This document shows, piece by piece, positions 42,540 through 51,580 of a DNA stretch of 64,000 bases (positions are counted from its first letter, which is position 1; every line of letters begins with the position of its first letter). The translations under genes were made by a program, and so were the position numbers. The notes beneath the pieces were generated by a model. The model ran no database searches, was not told the DNA's origin, and saw nothing but the letters and a program-made list of their open reading frames with translations. This DNA is from Flectonema sp. DT1601 (Eukaryota; Euglenozoa; Diplonemea; Diplonemida; Diplonemidae): NCBI GenBank assembly GCA_964019425.1, contig OZ025781.1, positions 496,001 through 560,000 of the forward strand, written 5' to 3'.

Positions 42540-43756
42540 CCACCAGACCGGGCTTGTTAATTCCCCCATGTCCGATGTTTAGGCTACTGGCCTTCTCTTG
42601 AGCATCCCATGTGCTCAGCTTTTGAAATTCGGCTCGAAGCTGTGCTTCTTTCTGTACAAGATAGACAGAGGACCAATCCTTGGATACAGATGGCAGATTA
42701 GTATTAGACCTTGCTGTCTAGAGGTCTTCCCTGTGAGGACGGGGTGGTACGTTCAGCCCCTGTAGCGCCTCCTGTTGTGCTTGTTCTTGCCAATTTGAAG
42801 AGGGTCGGTGGTCCTGCGTTGATGTGGTAGCCTTTGGAAGTCCGTGTACCTCTGGAATATGTTGTACGTTATCAGTAGAGTAGCATTCACGCCACTGGTT
42901 CCATCAGTTGACCAAGAACTATCAACAACACTGAATAACCTCCCCATCCCTTGAGGGGTGCAGGATGACAACGAACGCCACGGTTGTTAGCTTCATCCCA
43001 CGAACACGACGGTACCAGAGGAAGTATCATGCTGCAGCAATTTGACGGAGGGTGAGGAGGAAGCTGCTGCTTCAAGAAGTCAGGTCACCGACAGATCACC
43101 TGTGAATCCATCAAGTCGGACTGTCCTTCGAGATACAGTTGGTGACTTCGACCCGCTTCTCTTCTGTCTGCGCACCTGCGACAGCTTCAACTATGTCACT
43201 CACTCAGGACTTAGTTAGATCTCTCTGCGCCGATCCCTTCTTGCCGCAATATCTGCAGTGTAGTTACGACTCCAAGACTCTAGGAGTATGTCCCCCTCGT
43301 TTGGGTACAGTTGCAAGCGGATGTGTCTTCCGTACTTCTTCGTATGCCGCATGTACTGAAGTGTCTTGTATGCCCTGCTGGTGAGTATGGTTGGGTCTTG
43401 AGTGATGCCTTGAACGGCTTTTTGGACGGGGCATGTTGCCCTATGTCGCTGTTGCTATCTATGGCACTGCTATTTGATGCACTACCACTACAGCTGTCTT
43501 CAGGCTTATCCCTGTTTGGGGTACAGACGTGGCGCTTTGTCTATTCTGTGAGCCTTCTGTGATCACGATTCAGATACTGGACGTTTTTGGACCCCTTTCT
43601 CACGCGTATCTTGCTTCTGACTGTCCAAGTGCTGTTGAGTGACTTCAGGGATGCCTCGGGAGGTGTTTTCATGCACTCCGGGATCAATGCTCTCTTCCGC
43701 AGAATGACTTTGTGAGCTGCCCTGCAGAACGTCGTTTTCCGCTGCGTTATCCTGCC
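42540..43756. other. GC-richer degraded stretch of unknown origin
   Basis: Base composition differs from the AT-rich host spacers and resembles coding or element DNA, yet both strands have only short open frames (60-112 codons, overlapping on the minus strand around 43541-43786). No family motif is recognised. It may be the remains of another mobile element. Same at 54208-55424. Confidence 0.4.
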
Positions 43757-43830
43757 TCTTGACCTTTCAGGTCTTAGTAGTGTCACAAGTATTGGAAATC
43801 ATTTTTTTGTCTGAGTGTTCAGAAATCACT
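43757..43830 (+). pseudogene. Single LRR repeat remnant at the 5' edge of LINE-1
   Basis: One 75-bp-type LRR unit (74 bases kept, with one extra T in its T run that breaks the upstream frame) sits between CCTGCC of block B and the LINE 5' end. The SECSEIT codons next to the LINE are in frame with ORF1. Compared with the second unit, the cathepsin gene and the 5' Ubl-LRR part (about 4.4 kb) are missing here. Confidence 0.8.
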
Positions 43831-46767
43831 TGGGATCACGACACCTGCCTCCTCGCGGCGGTCCCGGACGACTTCGATAGGGGTCGACAAGACGGTGTCA
43901 AACGCAAGGGATGCGAACAACATCAACACCAACCACCACATCAAGAGCATCCGAACACTGGATGTTTCTTATCCAACAAAGAAAGAAACAGGCTGGCCCA
44001 TGCCTTGAATGGCAATGGTGGAACAAGGAAGGACAGCAGAGACCGACGCCCGCGGGACGACACTCGCGACAGGGACGAGGACCGCACGGACAAGGAAGAA
44101 CGCCGGCTGGCGAAACTCGAGAAGGAAAAACTCGAGTCGCTAGACGAAATCGAGGAAGAGAAGCAGCGGCTGGGGCAACAGAGAATGGCCATGGAGCAGC
44201 ACCACCACCAGAAGGAAACCAACCTTCAAGGACAAGAAAAACAGTTGGAACAGCAACGCCAACACCAACAACAAGAACTGCAAAGTCAGTACCACCAACA
44301 ACAGCAGCAACTGCAAAGCCACCATCAGCTGAAGGAAACGGAAAGTCTCCAGAAGGAGCAAAACCTACAGGCTCAACTCAAAGAGCAACATCAGCACCAA
44401 CAGAAGGAATTGGAGAAGCAATACCGCCAACGACAACAGCAACTGGAAAGCCAGCAGCAGAAGAAGGACGCCGAGTCTGAACAGCAAACGCATCTGACTC
44501 GGTCACAACTACAGAAGGAAAAGGAATCCTTCCAGACGGAGAAGGAACGGCTCCACCTCCAGCTGGATCAGCAGCTAAAGAACGAGAAGGAGCACCTCCA
44601 CCGAAAGCTCAAGGAGCAGATTGGACAAGAAAAAGTCCAACAACAACAAAAGCTCCAACAGAAGGAAGACGAGATCCAACGGCGTGAGGAAGAGGTGAAC
44701 CGAGGACAGCAGCAACTACACCAACAGCAGCAACAACTAGAGCAACAGCAACAGCAATCGCAACATCAGCAACTGGAACTACAACAACAACGGCAACAAC
44801 AACAACAACAGCATCAACAACTGGAACTGGAACAACAACAACTACAACAGCAACTGCAACTGCAACAACATCGACAACCGCAACAACAACCGCAACAGCA
44901 ACCCGTACACTACATGCAACATCAACCGTATGCAACGTACGACACCTACGCCCAGCAGCAGCAGCAGTCTTCCCACTACGAAGGACTACAACAGGAACTG
45001 AAGCGCGAGAGAGAGGAGAAAAGCGAACTACGCGAGATGCTCCGAACTCTCCAACAACAACTGGACGGATTGAGAGAAGAACTCAAGGCCCAACATGCTG
45101 AGGCGAAGAGGCAGCAGGAAACGGCGGGACGGGAAGCGAGAGAGATGCAAGAACGTTTCTTGCTAGAACTCGAAGCGGAACGGGTCCAGATCAGAGGACT
45201 CAACTCGCTGAGAGAAGAGGAAGAGGAACATCAGATGGACACCACCCCTGATCAGGAAGCAAACACGGAAGTGAAGCAAACGCCACCGGTGAAGCTGCCC
45301 CAAGACGGTATGAGGGAGCTGGACGCCTCACGCAAGAAGCTGATGAAAGAAATCAATGAAGGGCAGGTAGCCGGACGATCGGCCATCCAAGAGCAGATGG
45401 TCCGAGAGGCCGGGAGACTGGCGCAGACTCAGAAGAGCTGGGAGAACGCAGCACGCAAGGAGCGATCCAGGGTGGATAACCTCTCGCTGGCACCGGAGTA
45501 TTGGCCAGAGGGAATGGCAATTACGAAGGAGCAGTACGACGCCGGTACAAAGGGAGTACACCTCACCACCAGAGAGGAGGCAAGGAAGAGGATGTCGGGA
45601 ACACCTCCGGGAGCCTGGGAAACGTTATCCCTAGTAACCCTGGAACCACCATCAGACACGGCGCAGAAAGTACAGGTAGTACTTAAGGAGACGACGAGCG
45701 ACGGCGAGAAGAGAATTCTCAAGCAGCTCTGGATGACAACACTGGGAAGAGTGGTTGTACCATCCGGAACAGACGTCGTGCGGACGGAAAGCACGAGGGA
45801 GATGGTTGTCCGAGTGGACAAAAAATGGTCCGGAGAGAAGAGATGGTCGGAAGTGAAGCGCTCCCCGATCAGGGCAACGGAAGAGTTGAGGAAGATGCAG
45901 GGGTATGTCGATACGTACAACCCGCGGATCGGAGACCAGAGCGTCACGGTGATGCTCAGGGTGAAGGTAGCCGAAGTGAAGAACTTCCTCCGAGAATCGG
46001 GGAAGGACGGCGTCTTCACCAAGGAAAAGGATCCGAGAGAAGAACGAGCAGTGAAGGCGGCGGTCATTTGGCTACCGAAGGACGAGACACTCGGAATCGC
46101 TCGGGACAAGGCTGTAGAAGTCGATGGAGGGCTGGGACTTGTGGTAAACGAACACGGACTCGGGCTTCGAGTGACCAGCTGGCAGGAAACGGCGGCGAGG
46201 GAGAAACTGCACCTGCCGGCTAAGCTACCGGAAACAAAGATCACGGGTATCCCGATCGGCACAACCACCGACGAAGCGATCAAGTGGCTGATCACGAAGG
46301 AAGGCTGGGAAGTGAGGAAGACGAAGGAAGGCGTACGGAACGGCATGCGATGGATGGTCGTCCGCGGTCCGGTGAGAACGCAGGAAACCATCACGGTGGA
46401 TGGCGTCCTGTGCATGGTGGAGGCTGGGAAACAGAAGGTGGAAGTCGACCCGAAACGGAAGGAGACCAAACGCCCGAATGCGACACCGACAAAACCGGAG
46501 AAAAGGCGTGACCCGACGGAGGGAACGGGAGGAAAGTGGTACACTCGATTGGAGTTCATCGAGTTTCATGGGAAGAAGAAGGGACAACGCCTATGGTTAG
46601 AAGCCAGCAACCCAACACCAACTACGACGGCACCTACGAAGGCAGCGACCGCAACGACAACAGCGAAAAAGGAGCCCAAGTCGACAAAAAAGAAGGAGAA
46701 CAGCTCAGTGGACGAGAGATTGGACCGACTGGAACGTCTACTGATGGCGTTCATGGAACGGAATTGA
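43831..46767 (+). CDS. LINE-1 ORF1: Q-rich coiled-coil, gag-like protein
   Basis: 978 codons of LINE sequence ending at TGA 46765-46767; the open frame runs back to 43759 through the LRR remnant but has no ATG there. The first Met codons (QRMAMEQ) lie more than 100 residues in. Order: a short N-terminal region (WDHDTCLLAAVPDDFDRG), a charged Arg/Asp/Glu stretch, a long Glu/Gln/His-rich coiled coil with CAA/CAG-encoded poly-Gln tracts, and a conserved globular part (about the last 480 residues) of unknown fold. The tail is Lys/Thr-rich with a final helix (DERLDRLERLLMAFMERN). By position and composition it should be the nucleic-acid-binding structural protein (inference). It may depend on a host start codon. 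Confidence 0.8.
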   Translation, partial: WDHDTCLLAAVPDDFDRGRQDGVKRKGCEQHQHQPPHQEHPNTGCFLSNKERNRLAHALNGNGGTRKDSRDRRPRDDTRDRDEDRTDKEERRLAKLEKEKLESLDEIEEEKQRLGQQRMAMEQHHHQKETNLQGQEKQLEQQRQHQQQELQSQYHQQQQQLQSHHQLKETESLQKEQNLQAQLKEQHQHQQKELEKQYRQRQQQLESQQQKKDAESEQQTHLTRSQLQKEKESFQTEKERLHLQLDQQLKNEKEHLHRKLKEQIGQEKVQQQQKLQQKEDEIQRREEEVNRGQQQLHQQQQQLEQQQQQSQHQQLELQQQRQQQQQQHQQLELEQQQLQQQLQLQQHRQPQQQPQQQPVHYMQHQPYATYDTYAQQQQQSSHYEGLQQELKREREEKSELREMLRTLQQQLDGLREELKAQHAEAKRQQETAGREAREMQERFLLELEAERVQIRGLNSLREEEEEHQMDTTPDQEANTEVKQTPPVKLPQDGMRELDASRKKLMKEINEGQVAGRSAIQEQMVREAGRLAQTQKSWENAARKERSRVDNLSLAPEYWPEGMAITKEQYDAGTKGVHLTTREEARKRMSGTPPGAWETLSLVTLEPPSDTAQKVQVVLKETTSDGEKRILKQLWMTTLGRVVVPSGTDVVRTESTREMVVRVDKKWSGEKRWSEVKRSPIRATEELRKMQGYVDTYNPRIGDQSVTVMLRVKVAEVKNFLRESGKDGVFTKEKDPREERAVKAAVIWLPKDETLGIARDKAVEVDGGLGLVVNEHGLGLRVTSWQETAAREKLHLPAKLPETKITGIPIGTTTDEAIKWLITKEGWEVRKTKEGVRNGMRWMVVRGPVRTQETITVDGVLCMVEAGKQKVEVDPKRKETKRPNATPTKPEKRRDPTEGTGGKWYTRLEFIEFHGKKKGQRLWLEASNPTPTTTAPTKAATATTTAKKEPKSTKKKENSSVDERLDRLERLLMAFMERN

Positions 46768-49700
46768 CCGGCGGAGGACGGAAGGAACTGGGCGGAGACA
46801 CGGAGACGTCTCCTGCTACAAGCTGGCGACGTTGAGAGGAACCCCGGACCGAGACCACGAATCGATGGGCTCACCGTGGGAACAATCAATGTCACCACAC
46901 TAGAAGGAAAAATAGATGCCATCACAGATCTGAACCTAGATCTGATAGCTCTACAGGAAACTTCTCTGACGGGCCCACAGCAACGCCAGATGAAAAAACA
47001 GCTCGGTGAGAGAGGATGGGAAGCGACGTTCGGGTTAGAGTGCAAATTACTAACCGATGGGCAAAAGACGTGGACGGCGGCGGGAGGCGTGGCCATCTTG
47101 ACGCGCACTGGTACACCGGTGAGAAGGATAAAACACGATCGGCTCGACAACACAGGACGATTCGTACACGCGGGAGTGTCGTACGGAAATGGCAAGGTAC
47201 TGCACGTATTCTCGTTCTACGGAGACGTACGTTCGGCGGTCTACACGGAAGAGTTGATTGCGGAGATGCTCGTGGAAGCAGCAGCTCTGGGTGATGTTCC
47301 CGTATTTATAGCGGGGGACTTCAACGTCGAAACAACGGAATCGCCGGCGCTTCTGTCGGCTTTCGCACACGGACTCTGGATAGATGCCGCCGTCTCGATG
47401 GGAAACATGACACCGACAAGCGAAGCGGGAAAAGGACTTCGTAGAATCGATGCTATTCTGATGAACCGCGGGGCGGCGACAGCAATCTCGAATGACACAA
47501 CGATTCATGTGCATAAGAGTGAGCTGATCCCGACACACAAGCCGGTCATCATTAGAAAGCTCAGCATCTCACGCTACAACGAGAAGGCTCCTAGGCTGAT
47601 AGTACCGAAACAGTTGGATACCTCCGAGACAACGGACCCGAGTGAGGGGAAGGCCGAAAGGCAACTCCACTGGACGCGAGCTGTAGCGACGGAAGATCCT
47701 GACAAGATGCTGGAGGCGCTTGGAGAGATCATCGAAAGATACCTTCTGACGGGAAAGCTGGAGATAAGTAACCCAGCCAAGTACAAGGGACGCGGGAAGA
47801 AGCGTGAGCCTGTGATGTGGACGAACGCGGCGAAACAAGACGGGAGAGGAGCGACGTGCAGGGAAACGCGGAGAAGACTGCAGAAGATACGTGTTCTGGA
47901 GGAAGTGATGAAAATCACAAAGCAACGCGATGGTCCGACGGTGCCGTCCCACGAAGTAATGAAACTCTGGAAAAAATTACGAAAACTCGATCCGACGACG
48001 GGATCCGAAATACCACAGACGGAGGAGCTTCGGATACTACTACAACAAGCGAGACAGGAGCAAGCGATAGAAAGCAAGAAGCTCCGAACTGAACGCATCC
48101 GCATGTGGAAACGGAATGTTGTCGACAATTGGAATGACGACCGCACGAAGGTTTTCCAGTGGATCAGGAACGTCGAGCAATCGAAGACTGTTCTGATGGA
48201 AAAGGCAGATGGAAGCTGGACGGCCAACTGCTCCGAGATGGATGAGGCCATGCACGCGGCATGGGACCCCATACTCAAAAAGTACTTATCAGACCCGGAA
48301 CCAGACTGGATGAAGTTCGAAGAACGGTACAGCAACTACATCGAGGAACACCCGATGCGATGCGAAGATATCACCGGGGAGGACGTTGCAAAAGCCCTCA
48401 GAAGGACTAGCTCGCGCAAAGCAGCTGGGGTAGACGGCTTCAGGATATCGGAGCTCAAGTCGCTACCGGAGGACATGATTCAGATGATAGCGGAATTCTA
48501 CAACATAGTGGAGAGAACACACTGGCCGGAAGCACTTCTCACGGCACTGGTGTCGGCCATACCCAAAGGGGCAGGGACGAAACCACTGGAGCAGAGACCC
48601 ATTACGGTGACATCCGCACTTTACAGGCTATGGGGCTGTATACGTATGGAAAAGGATGTAATGGAGTGGCAAGAGAAGTGGGCTCACGACGGGCAGTACG
48701 GCTACCGGAAGGGGAGATCTACGCTCGACCTCAGCTGGAAGATAGCACTAGACGTGGAACACGCAACTCTCTACGGAGAAGAGATTGCAGGAGTGACCAC
48801 GGACTTCAGGAAGTGTTTCGACCTGATCCCGCACGACATCCTCCTGAAATTGGTGAAGGAATTGGGCCTCGGTGATAAGATCCTGAGAACTGTGACGGAT
48901 GTCTACCGGCGACTCAGAAGGAGATTCAAGTTCCCGAGCGGCGTCGGAGAAGAATTTGCCACCACCAACGGAATACTGCAAGGATGCCCGCTCAGCGTGG
49001 TGCTCTTCAATGCGCTGAGCTCGATACTCAGCAAAGCAATCGAGAGGGAAGCCGATGTGACGCCCGGATCGTATGCGGACGACCTGACATTGTTTGGATC
49101 ACGAACGAAGCTACAAGAAGGCGTAGAAGTCGTTGCGGAGTTCTGCACCCTGACCGGACAAGAACTCGCGCCTCAGAAATGCAAGTGGTTCTCGAACAGA
49201 GACCAGGGCCAGACCAACATCACAATGGGGGACACAACACTGGACTTCGATGACAGTGTCGATATCGTGGGATGCCACCTCAGTATGAAAGGAACCACCA
49301 AGCAGATGGGGAGGATCACGGAAGAAGTGCTCGATAGAGCGAGGCGAATCCGGTTACTTCCGCTCAGATATCAAGCGAAGGAACAGATAGCTGCAGCTAG
49401 TGTCATGCCCAAGGCGCTCTTCGGAACGGCACTGTACGATCCCGATGCGACGCGACTCGGACTGCTGAGAAGAGCAATGGCAACGGGGATTTTCCGCAAA
49501 CTTGGAGGGAAAAGAACTAAGATGTCGCACACCATGGGCCTAACGCTACTCTGCAAGGGACATTGTGTGGATCCCGCGACGTACATTAGGTACAACAGAC
49601 TCCTTGCACTCACCAGAATGCTACCGAAGCTAACTGAGAGGATACGCAGGGTATGGGAACACCTGCAGGAGCACACTGAAGCGACGAGAGGACCAGTCGG

Positions 49701-51504
49701 CCTCGCCCTGAGTACTCTGAAGGAACTTGGATGGGAATGGTCAACTTTCTCGGTCTTCGAAGGTCCGGGAGGGATGACCGAACACGGAAGGCTGGATGCG
49801 GGGCGCTGGCGGCACGATGTCAGAGAGGCGTGCAGGCGTTTCACCTGGAACAAAACAATTGCGGAAACGAGACGGGTAAACCTGAGAGGTATTGAAGCGG
49901 GCATCGACCGGAAAGAGACCCTGAAGGTCCTGAAGGAAGGAAAGGGCGACCCCTACCTGCGCGGAGTAGTGAAGCACTGCCTCCTGGACAACGTGTACAC
50001 TGGCTCGATGAAGGCGGGAAACAAGAACTGCGCGCACTGCGAGGAGGTTGACGACGTAGAGAGGACGGAGACCCTCGAGCACGTGAACTGGGATTGCAGA
50101 GCTTATGACACAATACGACAGGAATATCCGCAAGTGATGCTACAAGTTCGATGCGATTGGCCCAATTGCCTGAGGCTACTCGGCATCAAGCCCGACAATG
50201 TGGAACTGCCGGCGGGGCTCACCGGAGACCTACAACGAATGTTCGCACGGATCAGGCTCCGCAGGGACGACTACCAACAACTGGAGGAGAGACGGCTGAC
50301 GGTTGTGGAATACGCTGGGAACAAGGAACCGGAAGTAGTTATGCGATACAACAACAAACTGGAAAAGTACATGCCAGTATACACCCAATGGCCCGAAGCC
50401 CTTGGATTGACCTTGTACTTAGCGCTTGCGAGCTACCTGAGGGAACTGAAGTGGCCTCGACAGCCAGACGGGGTCGGAGTCACCTTCCTGGAATTAGCGA
50501 TCGACTTCGAAGCGTATGCGGGGGTTGACATACCGACCACAGTCCACGAAGGCCACGTAGCGAAGTGCACCAAAGACAGAGCCGCCGGGAAGAAAGCTGA
50601 CGTCATGTGTGGACTGATGCTAAGATTGAACTTGGTTCACAAGCATTTAGAAGGCGAGGAACAAAGAACCTTTCCCGACTACTGCGTAGGAAGCAACAAA
50701 GCCTTACGTCCACTAGGAGCCCCGGTACTGAAAGGTTTGAAGAAACGACCAGCTTTTCTGATGGGAGACGAAACAGTAGACACAATTCGGAGGACGGTCC
50801 AGGAGGCGAACGACGGAAAAGCTGACAAAATCAGATTCGGCTTCGAGACTGAGTGCAGGCACTCGAGCGAGAGGGAAGGGAGAGCGGAGAAATGGATAAC
50901 CGCGGCACGACTTTTCCCATCAAAGGAAAAAGACGTACAGCTGAGGAGGGAGCTCTGCGAGCGAGGACCGACACGCCCGCCACCCGAGGTCGTCAAGAGA
51001 CCGGGCATCGCGGAGGGACAAGGAACGATGAACTCGACGTGCTACGGGCACTTCAAGAAGAAATGCAATAGTTGTCGACGGGCCGGAAACACCATCTACC
51101 AGTGCTGCCACAACCATCACACTCTGGGGGATGAAGATGGACAAATACCGATATGGGACTTTTGCAGCAAGCACAAGCTTACTCCATGTGCAGTCTGCAT
51201 AGTGATCGGCAGAGGATCTGAGCAATGTTGCAGAAACAGCCACCACCGATGCCGTCACCACGAGATGGCTCCCTGCAACGACTGCAAGCGGAATCCGGAT
51301 CCGGAACAACGGACTGCCACGAAATGCTGCAACAAAAAGCATCACGGGCCAATTATAAGGACGTTGACGAGGAGGGCGAAGCAGCCGACGAAGCATGATA
51401 CGCAAACCAGCACATCGCTTCTAAAATTAGGTTTCACCAAACAAATGAAACCGAAAGCAGAGGAAACCCCGGAAAGGGAACCACAGGACAAGGGGTTAAC
51501 TTAG
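46768..51504 (+). CDS. LINE-1 ORF2: 2A motif, APE endonuclease, reverse transcriptase, zinc modules
   Basis: The frame opens right after the ORF1 TGA and contains no ATG before the endonuclease; the first GTG is at 46876. A 2A-type motif lies at 46810-46851. If it works, the released protein starts at Pro 46849 and is 1551 aa. The APE-like endonuclease shows TINVTTL, ALQETSL, AGDFN, RRIDAIL and THKP. The reverse transcriptase (about 48360-49250) shows KAAGVDGF, QRPITV, TDFRKCFD, QGCPLS and YADD (49072-49083). A CCHC finger (C-x2-C-x13-H-x4-C) is at 50029-50097 and a triple Cys/His module at 51040-51345. No RNase H or restriction-like nuclease is recognised. The stop is TAG. Catalytic motifs look intact, so the element may be active. 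Confidence 0.9.
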   Translation, partial: PAEDGRNWAETRRRLLLQAGDVERNPGPRPRIDGLTVGTINVTTLEGKIDAITDLNLDLIALQETSLTGPQQRQMKKQLGERGWEATFGLECKLLTDGQKTWTAAGGVAILTRTGTPVRRIKHDRLDNTGRFVHAGVSYGNGKVLHVFSFYGDVRSAVYTEELIAEMLVEAAALGDVPVFIAGDFNVETTESPALLSAFAHGLWIDAAVSMGNMTPTSEAGKGLRRIDAILMNRGAATAISNDTTIHVHKSELIPTHKPVIIRKLSISRYNEKAPRLIVPKQLDTSETTDPSEGKAERQLHWTRAVATEDPDKMLEALGEIIERYLLTGKLEISNPAKYKGRGKKREPVMWTNAAKQDGRGATCRETRRRLQKIRVLEEVMKITKQRDGPTVPSHEVMKLWKKLRKLDPTTGSEIPQTEELRILLQQARQEQAIESKKLRTERIRMWKRNVVDNWNDDRTKVFQWIRNVEQSKTVLMEKADGSWTANCSEMDEAMHAAWDPILKKYLSDPEPDWMKFEERYSNYIEEHPMRCEDITGEDVAKALRRTSSRKAAGVDGFRISELKSLPEDMIQMIAEFYNIVERTHWPEALLTALVSAIPKGAGTKPLEQRPITVTSALYRLWGCIRMEKDVMEWQEKWAHDGQYGYRKGRSTLDLSWKIALDVEHATLYGEEIAGVTTDFRKCFDLIPHDILLKLVKELGLGDKILRTVTDVYRRLRRRFKFPSGVGEEFATTNGILQGCPLSVVLFNALSSILSKAIEREADVTPGSYADDLTLFGSRTKLQEGVEVVAEFCTLTGQELAPQKCKWFSNRDQGQTNITMGDTTLDFDDSVDIVGCHLSMKGTTKQMGRITEEVLDRARRIRLLPLRYQAKEQIAAASVMPKALFGTALYDPDATRLGLLRRAMATGIFRKLGGKRTKMSHTMGLTLLCKGHCVDPATYIRYNRLLALTRMLPKLTERIRRVWEHLQEHTEATRGPVGLALSTLKELGWEWSTFSVFEGPGGMTEHGRLDAGRWRHDVREACRRFTWNKTIAETRRVNLRGIEAGIDRKETLKVLKEGKGDPYLRGVVKHCLLDNVYTGSMKAGNKNCAHCEEVDDVERTETLEHVNWDCRAYDTIRQEYPQVMLQVRCDWPNCLRLLGIKPDNVELPAGLTGDLQRMFARIRLRRDDYQQLEERRLTVVEYAGNKEPEVVMRYNNKLEKYMPVYTQWPEALGLTLYLALASYLRELKWPRQPDGVGVTFLELAIDFEAYAGVDIPTTVHEGHVAKCTKDRAAGKKADVMCGLMLRLNLVHKHLEGEEQRTFPDYCVGSNKALRPLGAPVLKGLKKRPAFLMGDETVDTIRRTVQEANDGKADKIRFGFETECRHSSEREGRAEKWITAARLFPSKEKDVQLRRELCERGPTRPPPEVVKRPGIAEGQGTMNSTCYGHFKKKCNSCRRAGNTIYQCCHNHHTLGDEDGQIPIWDFCSKHKLTPCAVCIVIGRGSEQCCRNSHHRCRHHEMAPCNDCKRNPDPEQRTATKCCNKKHHGPIIRTLTRRAKQPTKHDTQTSTSLLKLGFTKQMKPKAEETPEREPQDKGLT
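46794..46813 (+). promoter_or_regulatory. Hairpin or palindrome downstream of the ORF1 UGA
   Basis: GGAGAC at 46794-46799 can pair with GTCTCC at 46808-46813 (8-base loop). Alternatively GGAGACGTCTCC (46802-46813) is a 12-base palindrome. It starts 26 bases after the UGA, which has C as its next base (UGAC, a leaky context). Conserved in LINE-2 at 63008-63027. A role in stop readthrough is inference. Confidence 0.4.
46810..46851 (+). other. 2A-type ribosome-skipping motif (LINE-1)
   Basis: Translates as LLLQAGDVERNPGP, matching the D-[VI]-E-x-N-P-G-P consensus in full, in frame with both ORF1 and ORF2. Skipping would occur between the last Gly (46846-46848) and Pro (46849-46851). 2A-like motifs are known at ORF N-termini of trypanosome L1Tc/ingi and sea urchin CR1-like LINEs. 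It begins 42 bases after the ORF1 TGA. Confidence 0.9.
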
Positions 51505-51580
51505 GTTGGCCGAACCAGTGCCTCGTCATCTCACCGTGCTAGCAAGCCTGAATGACAGCACTCAAAATGGTACATATAAT

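Larger units (their letters stand above)
36952..43756. repeat. Duplicated block B, copy 1
   Basis: Matches 48620-55424 at a constant offset of 11668; I noticed a single base difference (a/g near 43012 versus 54672). It comprises the 3' part of the LINE, the LRR 3' tract and about 2.9 kb downstream. The left edge lies inside LINE ORF2, the right edge at CCTGCC. Such identity means very recent duplication or gene conversion, or an assembly artefact. Confidence 0.92.
40835..43756. other. Noncoding region downstream of the LRR gene (copy 1)
   Basis: No complete gene. It holds a probable polyadenylation signal (about 40897), a cluster of hairpins (41362-41643), the second 240-bp dispersed repeat (41932-42160), the inverted relative of the block-A element (about 42230-42400), and a GC-richer stretch from about 42540 to 43756 with only short open frames. 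Repeated at 52503-55424. Confidence 0.6.
43831..51578 (+). mobile_element. Apparently full-length non-LTR retrotransposon (LINE-1 of this array)
   Basis: About 7.75 kb, GC-richer than the host, two long ORFs in one frame separated by a single TGA and a 2A-type motif. The 5' end (TGGGATCACGACACC) directly follows TGTTCAGAAATCACT of an LRR unit. The 3' end, after a 3' UTR of about 75 bases without a poly(A) tail, is followed by TGTTCACAAATCACT, a 15-bp near-duplicate of the 5' flank (one mismatch) that fits a target-site duplication. Domains: coiled-coil ORF1, APE endonuclease, reverse transcriptase, CCHC finger, triple Cys/His module. The clade is not assigned. Confidence 0.9.

Noticed and set aside
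46765..46767. Genome-wide reassignment of TGA to an amino acid, which would make ORF1-ORF2 one plain ORF
   Set aside because: COPA (26851-26853) and the DUF4116 gene (28894-28896) end at TGA where their proteins are expected to end, so TGA is an ordinary stop in this genome.
46536..46835. Overlapping-frame ORF across the ORF1 stop as a frameshift bridge to ORF2
   Set aside because: It terminates inside the 2A region in a different frame, has no ATG and no slippery site I can see; the 2A reads in the ORF1/ORF2 frame.
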